NCBI GenBank assembly: GCA_020436865.1
Contig: JAGQXA010000662.1
Span: 1-11,261 of the forward strand
Source: Saprospiraceae bacterium
GTDB taxonomy: Bacteria; Bacteroidota; Bacteroidia; Chitinophagales; Saprospiraceae
Direction of reading: 5' to 3'
Length of the DNA stretch: 11,261 nt
Shown: positions 6,250-11,261 of the stretch, in pieces
Layout: every line of letters begins with the position of its first letter
Numbering within the stretch: position 1 is the stretch's first letter
Notes under the pieces: model-generated
Databases searched by the model: none
The model's input: only the letters and a program-made list of their open reading frames with translations
Told to the model about the DNA's origin: nothing
Program-made: the position numbers and the translations under genes

Positions 6250-6263
6250 ATTGGTTTTATTTG
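6250..6263 (-). other. phaA leader element complementary to its own 3' UTR
   Basis: The minus-strand sequence CAAATAAAACCAAT occupies much of the predicted phaA leader. The same 14 nt occur on the plus strand at 4975-4988, so the phaA transcript would carry the exact complement ATTGGTTTTATTTG in its 3' UTR just before the first terminator hairpin. A second, one-indel copy lies at 4892-4905. Confidence 0.5.
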
Positions 6264-6269
6264 CATTGA

Positions 6270-6301
6270 TAAATCTATATACTTAGATGTAAATTTACAA
6301 T
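6270..6301 (-). promoter_or_regulatory. phaA promoter
   Basis: On the minus strand ATTG (6298-6301), a 20-bp spacer and TAGATTTA (6270-6277) fit the Bacteroidota TTTG-(19-21)-TAnnTTTG pattern with one mismatch in each box. The start site would be near 6263-6265, giving a leader of about 27 nt. Confidence 0.6.
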
Positions 6302-6316
6302 TTTTTTCGGAAAAAA
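6288..6316. promoter_or_regulatory. two adjacent palindromes at the phaA -33 box
   Basis: TGTAAATTTACA (6288-6299) is a perfect 12-bp palindrome overlapping the -33 box, and TTTTTTC-G-GAAAAAA (6302-6316) is a perfect 7-bp-arm palindrome directly upstream of it. Both are operator-like, but low-complexity A/T content makes chance palindromes likelier. In the same 285-bp divergent region, TCCACCCCG (6335-6343) and CGGGGTGGA (6416-6424) form a further inverted pair. I see no gene in 6238-6522. Confidence 0.35.
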
Positions 6317-6462
6317 TCCAGAGGGTGAGAAAGGTCCACCCCGCTTTTCGAAGGACTTAACAAACTGTTGGTCAGATTGTTGAAAAAAACGGAAGCGTGA
6401 AAAAACGGGATAGTCCGGGGTGGATTTGAAAGAAGCTCTCCTGTTTTTGCCCGGCGATGGCC

Positions 6463-6470
6463 TAAATTTA
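6463..6470 (+). promoter_or_regulatory. candidate -7 box of the second reductase gene
   Basis: TAAATTTA fits TAnnTTTG except for the last base and would give a start near 6477 and a leader of about 45 nt. No convincing -33 box is present 19-21 bp upstream, so this is weak. Confidence 0.35.
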
Positions 6471-6522
6471 AGGCTGCCCTCGATGGGGCATTTCATTCCG
6501 AAATCAAATACAACGCGATCAT

Positions 6523-7266
6523 ATGAAACGATTAGCAGAGCGGGTGGCTATCGTCACCGGCGCCGCGCGCGGCATCGGCAAAGCTACCGCACTTACCTTC
6601 GCCCGGGAGGGCGCCACCGTCGTCGTTTGGGACGTCGACGAGAAAGCAGGACAAGCCGTGGCACAGGCGCTCCGGCAGGAGGGTCCGGCTTCGCTTTTTC
6701 AAAAGGTCGACACCAGCGACCTCGGCGCTTGCGAGGCCGCGGCGTCGGAAGTGGTCCGCCAATTCGGCCGCATCGACATTCTCATCAACAATGCCGGCAT
6801 CACTCGCGACGCCACGCTTAAGAAAATGACCCCCGAGCAGTGGCAACAGGTGATCGACGTCAACCTCACCGGCGTGTTCAACTGCACAAAGGCCGTCTAC
6901 CCGCACATGGCCGAACGCGAATACGGCCGCATCGTCACCGCCTCTTCGGTCGTGGGCCTGTACGGCAATTTCGGACAAACCAACTACGCCGCCACCAAGG
7001 CCGGCGTGATCGCCATGAGCAAGGTGTGGGCCCGCGAGTTCGGCCGCAAGAACATCACCGTCAACGCCGTAGCCCCGGGCTTCATCAACACCGAAATGAT
7101 GGCCACCATCCCGCAAAAGGTGCTCGACATGTTTGCCGAGAAAACCCCGCTCGGACGACTGGGCGAACCCGCAGAGGTGGCCAAGGTCTATCTCTTCCTC
7201 GCTTCGGAAGAAGCCTCCTTCGTGACCGGCGCCGTGCTGAGCGTGGATGGGGGGATTACGTTGTGA
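6523..7266 (+). CDS. fabG: FabG/PhaB-type 3-oxoacyl (acetoacetyl-CoA) reductase
   Basis: This 247-residue SDR has the cofactor loop TGAARGIG (12-19), NNAGITRDATLKKM (89-102) and the tetrad N114, S142, Y155 and K159, at the same residue numbers as the PhaB at 563-1309. NNAGITRD and NLTGVFNC are hallmarks of the FabG/PhaB subgroup. Beta-strand 2 ends VVVWD with D37, a residue that in SDRs normally favours NAD(H) over NADP(H); the other PhaB has Arg38 in this area. Divergent placement from phaA suggests acetoacetyl-CoA as substrate, making it a second, possibly NADH-linked, PHB reductase or a 3-hydroxybutyryl-CoA oxidising enzyme. A fatty-acid-synthesis FabG remains possible, since the sequence alone does not separate ACP from CoA substrates. 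Confidence 0.82.
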   Translation: MKRLAERVAIVTGAARGIGKATALTFAREGATVVVWDVDEKAGQAVAQALRQEGPASLFQKVDTSDLGACEAAASEVVRQFGRIDILINNAGITRDATLKKMTPEQWQQVIDVNLTGVFNCTKAVYPHMAEREYGRIVTASSVVGLYGNFGQTNYAATKAGVIAMSKVWAREFGRKNITVNAVAPGFINTEMMATIPQKVLDMFAEKTPLGRLGEPAEVAKVYLFLASEEASFVTGAVLSVDGGITL

Positions 7267-7303
7267 GAGGAAAGAGGAAAGATAAAAGATAAAAGAGGGA
7301 GGG
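7267..7303 (+). repeat. heptanucleotide purine array directly after the fabG stop
   Basis: Immediately after TGA come GAGGAAA twice, GATAAAA twice, GAGGGAG and GGA, in 7-nt steps. The coding strand is almost pure purine for 37 nt. No hairpin terminator is visible between here and the promoter at 7326. Confidence 0.8.
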
Positions 7304-7325
7304 ATTTTGTATCTAAAAATCTATA

Positions 7326-7356
7326 TCTGTTAATCTGAAAAAAGTTCGTATCTTTA
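7326..7356 (+). promoter_or_regulatory. promoter of the 482-residue helical protein gene
   Basis: TCTG (7326-7329), a 19-bp spacer and TATCTTTA (7349-7356) match the Bacteroidota pattern with one mismatch per box. The start would be near 7363, leaving a leader of about 20 nt before the ATG at 7383. It would therefore exclude an alternative in-frame TTG start at 7362. Confidence 0.55.
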
Positions 7357-7382
7357 GAGGGTTGATCAGCCCCGTAAGTACG

Positions 7383-8831
7383 ATGAGGAACAAGCTTCAG
7401 AAATTCACCGACTTCACCAATACGCTGTTGCCGCACGAAACGGCCTATCTGCTGAGCATCCAGCAATTCGAGGACGACGGGCGGCTCAGCATTCTGCAGC
7501 GGATCGACCACAACAGCCGGCAGATCTTTCAATTCACCCCTTACGATCTCGACTTCGACAAGCGGAAGTACTCGCACCTGAAGAACTGGATCGAAGAGCG
7601 CCTGCGGGCCATCGACGTCGACGCCCATTACGAGTGGATGAGCGAGCTCGACCGGAAGATCATGACCGACAGCATCCTGCCGAACGAGGAAAAGGAACTG
7701 CTGCGCGCCATCCGGCAGTACGAGCACCCGATCTTCTTTTTTACCCGCTTCTTTGAACTGGCGCAAAACTACCGGCATTTCCTGCTGATCCGCATGCGCT
7801 ACGAAGATCACGACCTCGTCGACGATTACCTGCGCAAATACCGTCACCTTTACGAACAATCGAAGGAGATCAACGAGAAACTGCACCAGGCAACGCTCGA
7901 CATCGTCAAACAATACGCCGAGAATAAGGCCGAGTCGAAACAATGGGTGCAGTGGCTGACCGAAGTCTTCTACGACGAGCAACTCGACGGACTGAACCGC
8001 TACCTCGCGCTGGTGCGTCTTATCTTCATCGGGTTCAACTACCGGCAGTTCGATTTTCTGCAGGAAAAGTTCGACTACCTCGATCAGCTGTTCGCCAAAG
8101 GCGTCTACTACTCCAAGCGGATCCTGCTGAACTACTACAGCAACCGGCTCCTTCTGCACTCCAAGTTTCGCGAGTTCGATCAGGCCGTGTACTACGGCTA
8201 CCTGTCGATCCGCGACAAGAACCACGACTACCTCTACTACGCCACCAACCTGGGGGCCGTGCTGCTGCGCCAGCAAAAACAACAGGAAGCGCTCGAAGTG
8301 ATGAAGGAGGCCTACCCGGAGATGAAGGTCACCAAAAACCTCCACACCAAGATCGGCTTTGTGGCCTTCTACATCAAGTGCCTGAACAAGAACGGCCGCT
8401 ATCGCAGCGCCGAGAACTACGCCTCGACCTTCCTGGCGGCCTACAAGAAGGAGATCTTCGAATACCGCTGGCACATCTTTTTTTCCTCCTACCTCGAATC
8501 GCTCATCCATCAGTCCAACTACCGCAAAGTACTCAAGGTCGTGCGCCAGAACCGCCTCCTCGAACTGGAGAAGAAGTATCAGGATCGCGCCAACTACCTC
8601 CCTACCCTCCTTTGGTACAATGCCGTAGCCGAATACAAGGAAATGATGATCGGCGAAGAGGAACTGTACGGCCGAATGGAAGGCTTCATGCAAACTCTGG
8701 CCGTTCATGCCGACAAATACTCACAGGCCTACGAACTCCTCCTCCAACTGAAACAGCACATCCCGCGGGTGGTGAACCGCCTGCTGGAGAAATTCCCCTC
8801 TACCGGTGAGCTGATGCCGACCTTTCTTTGA
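7383..8831 (+). CDS. uncharacterised TPR-like alpha-helical protein
   Basis: I do not recognise this 482-residue protein. It has no signal peptide, membrane segment or catalytic motif that I can see and is probably cytoplasmic. It looks all-helical, rich in Tyr, Phe, Leu and charged residues. Residues about 248-394 resemble four degenerate tetratricopeptide pairs, with features such as LLLHSKFREFDQAVYYGYL, NLGAVLLRQQKQQEALEVM and KNGRYRSAENYASTF, so an alpha-solenoid scaffold is likely. The N-terminal 180 residues are distinct, with a HETAYLLSIQQFE segment. The ATG at 7383 is preferred over a TTG at 7362 because the predicted transcript starts near 7363. It is co-directional with the caspase-family gene downstream (111 bp away) but is separated from it by a terminator, so a functional link is only suggested. 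Confidence 0.85.
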   Translation: MRNKLQKFTDFTNTLLPHETAYLLSIQQFEDDGRLSILQRIDHNSRQIFQFTPYDLDFDKRKYSHLKNWIEERLRAIDVDAHYEWMSELDRKIMTDSILPNEEKELLRAIRQYEHPIFFFTRFFELAQNYRHFLLIRMRYEDHDLVDDYLRKYRHLYEQSKEINEKLHQATLDIVKQYAENKAESKQWVQWLTEVFYDEQLDGLNRYLALVRLIFIGFNYRQFDFLQEKFDYLDQLFAKGVYYSKRILLNYYSNRLLLHSKFREFDQAVYYGYLSIRDKNHDYLYYATNLGAVLLRQQKQQEALEVMKEAYPEMKVTKNLHTKIGFVAFYIKCLNKNGRYRSAENYASTFLAAYKKEIFEYRWHIFFSSYLESLIHQSNYRKVLKVVRQNRLLELEKKYQDRANYLPTLLWYNAVAEYKEMMIGEEELYGRMEGFMQTLAVHADKYSQAYELLLQLKQHIPRVVNRLLEKFPSTGELMPTFL

Positions 8832-8856
8832 TCCGGGAGTCCGAGGATCCGGGGGG
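8829..8856 (+). repeat. short GATCCGG repeats at the stop codon
   Basis: The stop TGA runs into GATCCGG, GAGTCCGAG, GATCCGG and then a G-run. GATCCGG occurs at 8830-8836 and 8846-8852 with a related GAGTCCGAG between. It is the shortest of the stop-associated arrays in this window. Confidence 0.55.
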
Positions 8857-8876
8857 CCAAGGGGCTCTTGGCTTTT
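8856..8876 (+). terminator. hairpin terminator after the helical protein gene
   Basis: GCCAAG (8856-8861) and CTTGGC (8867-8872) form a 6-bp stem with a 5-nt loop, followed by TTTT. It lies 25 bp after the stop codon. Confidence 0.6.
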
Positions 8877-8914
8877 CCGGCAGGGATTGGATACGAAAAC
8901 CCTTCGTTTTTTCG

Positions 8915-8922
8915 TACCTTAA
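8915..8922 (+). promoter_or_regulatory. candidate -7 box of the caspase-family gene
   Basis: TACCTTAA keeps the TAnnTT part of the consensus and sits 20 bp before the ATG at 8943. No TTTG lies at the right distance upstream, so support is modest. Confidence 0.35.
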
Positions 8923-8942
8923 TTGGTATAAACACCTAAGCA

Positions 8943-11261
8943 ATGAAGAGATCGGCCCTATTGACCTGCCTGGCTCTCGGTCTGAGTACCGTGTCTACGG
9001 CACAAAACGACAACCTGCCTTTCTTCTCCCCTTCCGTCACGCGCGCTGTGGTGGTCGGCATTTCCAACTACCAGAACGAGCAAATTCCAGACCTGAAATT
9101 CGCCCACCGCGACGCCGAGGCCTTCGCCGCCTTCCTGCGCTCTCCCGCCGGGGGCAAACTCGACGAAGATCATATCAAAGTACTGCTCAACGAGGAGGCC
9201 ACGGCGGCCCAGTTTGCCGCGGCGCTCGACTGGCTCATCGAAGAGACCGGCGAGGACGAACAGGCCATCATCTATTTTTCCGGCCATGGCGACGTCGAGA
9301 CCAAGACGCGCTCGCAAATGGGGTTTCTGCTGACCTGGGACTCCCCCCACGAAATGTACATCGCCGGCGCTTTCCCGATCTTTTACCTGCAGGAGGTCGT
9401 GTCCACGCTTTCCCTGGACAACAAGGCCAAGGTCATGCTCATCACCGACGCCTGTCGATCGGGCAAACTGGCGGGCAGCGAGGTCAACGGCAGTCAACTG
9501 ACCAACGTCAACCTCATGCAGCAGTTTGCCAAAGAGATCAAGATCCTCTCCTGTCAGCCCGACGAATACAGCATCGAAGGCTTGGAATGGGGAGGAGGCC
9601 GGGGCGTCTTTTCCTACCATTTGGTGGAGGGTCTGCTCGGACTGGCCGACCGCGACCACAATCTGGAGGTCACGCTGGGAGAGATCGACCGCTACCTCGA
9701 AGATCACGTCACCCCCGAAGTGGCGCCGGTCAGTCAGGTGCCGGTCACCGTCGGATTGAAAGGAGAGATGGTCGCCGCGGTCGACCGGCAAATGCTGGCC
9801 GATCTGCGCAGCAATAAGGATCAACAATTGCAGCGTTTCTCGGTCGTGGAGAACCGCGGACTGGAAGAGGAGGTGCTGGCACAGGTCGATAGCGTCACCC
9901 GGCAGCAATACTACGCCTTCAAGGAAGCCGTGGCCCAAAAACACTTCTTCGAGCCGCCCGGCGATTGCGCCGACGACCTGTACCGACATCTCTCCGGGCA
10001 GCAGGGGCTCGCCCGGCTGCACAACCACATGAAGCGCAATTACGCCGCCGCTCTGCAGGACGACGTGCAGCAGATGTTCAACGCCTTTCTGTATGCCACC
10101 CACAAGACGATCGATCCGGACCCCGAGGTGCGGGTCGATCGCTACGGGCAGTCCATCCAGCAATTGCACGTGATGACGAGCCGGGCCGGCGCCCTGGCCG
10201 ACCGGATCCGGCGCTACGCCCGCTACGTGCGACAACTCGAAGTGGCCGGCGAATTGATCGGCGAAAACCACTACATGTATCCGGCGCTGATGGGGAGGAA
10301 ATTCTACCTGCAGGCCGCCGTCGAATTCATGAGCAACGGCTATTCCGGAGAGGTCTTGCCGCTGCTGGAGAAAAGCCGCGAATTTGAGCCGAACGCGGCC
10401 TTCGTGTACCACGCCTTCGGCGTATACTACCTCGAACAAGCAACCTTGGAAGACAAGGAACAGGGCCTGGCCTTTCTCCAGAAAGCGATCGAACTTTCCC
10501 CTAAGTGGGGACTCCCCTACTATGCCGCCTCCGTCTACTACCAAAAGGCCGGAATGATCGAACTGGAAAAGGAAATGCTGCAAAGGGCCGTCGGATACAA
10601 CCCTTACAGCCCGATCTGCCAGGAAAACTGGGGGAACTACTGCCGGCGGAACGGACGCCTTCCCGAAGCGGAAGAAGCGCTGCGCAAGGTCATCGAACTC
10701 GATCCTTCCTATCTGATCGCCTACAAGAACCTCTTCCAGTTGCTGTTGGAAACCGGGCGCCGGGAAGAGGCGGTCCAACTCATCGCTTCCTTTCCGGCCG
10801 ATGATAGTCCGGAAGCGCATTTTACGGCCGGCACGCTCCACCTGCAACTAGGCGATCTGAACAGTGCCGAAGCCCAGTTCCGGCAGTACCTGCAGAGCAG
10901 CCGCACCCTGAACCGCAGCCAAAAGATCGGTTGGGAATGGCTCATCCACGGCGAGCGCGAGCTGGCCGAACAGTACTTCCAACTCGCCCTGGAGATCAAT
11001 CCGCATTTCGGCGGACCCTACCTCGATCTGGCCTGGCTCTATTACTCTTTCGGCGACTACGATCGGGCCCTGCTCATCCTGACCGGAGGAATGGAAGCCT
11101 TCCCGGAGCTGCTGGAGCTACGCGGTCTGTACGCGTTGATCTCTCACTTCCGGGGCTTTGAAGACGAGGCCAGGAGCCAATTCGAAGCGATGGGAATGAC
11201 CGACGTATGGTACTGCCTGCAGCTGATGGAAACCGGCCCGTCTGTCCGGCTCGATGAAACC
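8943..11261 (+). CDS. exported caspase-family (C14) peptidase with TPR tail, C-terminus cut by window edge
   Basis: An open frame of 773 codons from the ATG at 8943 runs to the window edge without a stop. Residues 1-20 (MKRSALLTCLALGLSTVSTA, then QN) form a Sec signal peptide, so the protein is exported. Residues 34-275 are a caspase/metacaspase p20-p10-like domain: AVVVGISNYQ, the catalytic histidine H115 in YFSGHGD, the nucleophile C171 in ITDACRSG, and then ILSCQPDEYS and GGGRGVFSYHLVEGLLG, which fit the substrate-pocket region. After a helical linker (about 280-450), residues about 450-750 hold several TPR-like pairs, including AFLQKAIELSP, AEEALRKVIELDPSYLIAYKNL and AEQYFQLALEINPHFGGPYLDL. 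Both catalytic residues are present, so it should be active. Substrate and partners are unknown; any C-terminal sorting signal lies outside the window. Confidence 0.9.
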   Translation, partial: MKRSALLTCLALGLSTVSTAQNDNLPFFSPSVTRAVVVGISNYQNEQIPDLKFAHRDAEAFAAFLRSPAGGKLDEDHIKVLLNEEATAAQFAAALDWLIEETGEDEQAIIYFSGHGDVETKTRSQMGFLLTWDSPHEMYIAGAFPIFYLQEVVSTLSLDNKAKVMLITDACRSGKLAGSEVNGSQLTNVNLMQQFAKEIKILSCQPDEYSIEGLEWGGGRGVFSYHLVEGLLGLADRDHNLEVTLGEIDRYLEDHVTPEVAPVSQVPVTVGLKGEMVAAVDRQMLADLRSNKDQQLQRFSVVENRGLEEEVLAQVDSVTRQQYYAFKEAVAQKHFFEPPGDCADDLYRHLSGQQGLARLHNHMKRNYAAALQDDVQQMFNAFLYATHKTIDPDPEVRVDRYGQSIQQLHVMTSRAGALADRIRRYARYVRQLEVAGELIGENHYMYPALMGRKFYLQAAVEFMSNGYSGEVLPLLEKSREFEPNAAFVYHAFGVYYLEQATLEDKEQGLAFLQKAIELSPKWGLPYYAASVYYQKAGMIELEKEMLQRAVGYNPYSPICQENWGNYCRRNGRLPEAEEALRKVIELDPSYLIAYKNLFQLLLETGRREEAVQLIASFPADDSPEAHFTAGTLHLQLGDLNSAEAQFRQYLQSSRTLNRSQKIGWEWLIHGERELAEQYFQLALEINPHFGGPYLDLAWLYYSFGDYDRALLILTGGMEAFPELLELRGLYALISHFRGFEDEARSQFEAMGMTDVWYCLQLMETGPSVRLDET

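Noticed and set aside
7362..7382. In-frame TTG start seven codons before the chosen ATG of the helical protein
   Set aside because: The -7 box at 7349-7356 puts the transcript start at about 7363, so the TTG would be at or outside the RNA.
7188..8708. 506-codon open frame on the minus strand
   Set aside because: It is antisense to the helical protein gene, and its start region crosses the promoter and the fabG end. The product is Val/Leu/Gln-rich with no recognisable motif.
8943..9760. Caspase gene as part of an antiphage system
   Set aside because: The protein has a signal peptide, and no neighbouring sensor, toxin, gasdermin or nuclease is visible in the window.
8958..10847. 629-codon open frame on the minus strand
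   Set aside because: It lies wholly antisense to the caspase-TPR gene, whose frame has catalytic motifs, a signal peptide and TPRs; the antisense product shows no domain and reflects GC-biased codon use.

Overview
The window looks like chromosomal DNA of a Bacteroidota bacterium, perhaps a Saprospiria/Lewinella-like lineage; the phylum is a firm inference, the class a guess. Several genes are preceded by the phylum's primary-sigma promoter signature (a -7 box TAnnTTTG/A with a TTTG-like -33 box 19-21 bp upstream). Starts lack Shine-Dalgarno sequences and have A-rich leaders. Coding DNA is moderately GC-rich while the promoter regions are AT-rich.

The core (positions 563-7266) is a poly(3-hydroxybutyrate) (PHB) biosynthesis locus in four transcription units: phaB (+); the operon phasin-phaE-phaC (-), convergent with phaB; phaA (-); and a second FabG/PhaB-type reductase (+), divergent from phaA. 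Together they encode the whole route: PhaA condenses two acetyl-CoA, PhaB reduces acetoacetyl-CoA to (R)-3-hydroxybutyryl-CoA, the two-subunit class III synthase PhaC/PhaE polymerises it, and the phasin coats the granule. The PhaE subunit is unusual: after the ordinary PhaE body and coiled coil it carries a helix-hairpin-helix module of the kind that binds nucleic acid.

The left edge (1-265, - strand) holds the N-terminal 88 residues of an alpha/beta hydrolase. To the right of the PHB locus are a 482-residue TPR-like helical protein of unknown function (7383-8831) and an exported caspase-family (C14) peptidase with a TPR tail, which runs off the right edge (8943 to the end).

The non-coding DNA is structured. 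All five visible ends of transcription units have a different short, purine-rich tandem array starting at or within a few bases of the stop codon, on the coding strand, whereas the two operon-internal stops have none. phaA is followed by a duplicated hairpin-terminator unit whose stems differ by compensatory changes, and its predicted 5' and 3' UTRs share 14 nt of perfect complementarity. I see no tRNA, rRNA, CRISPR array, insertion sequence or clear defence system.
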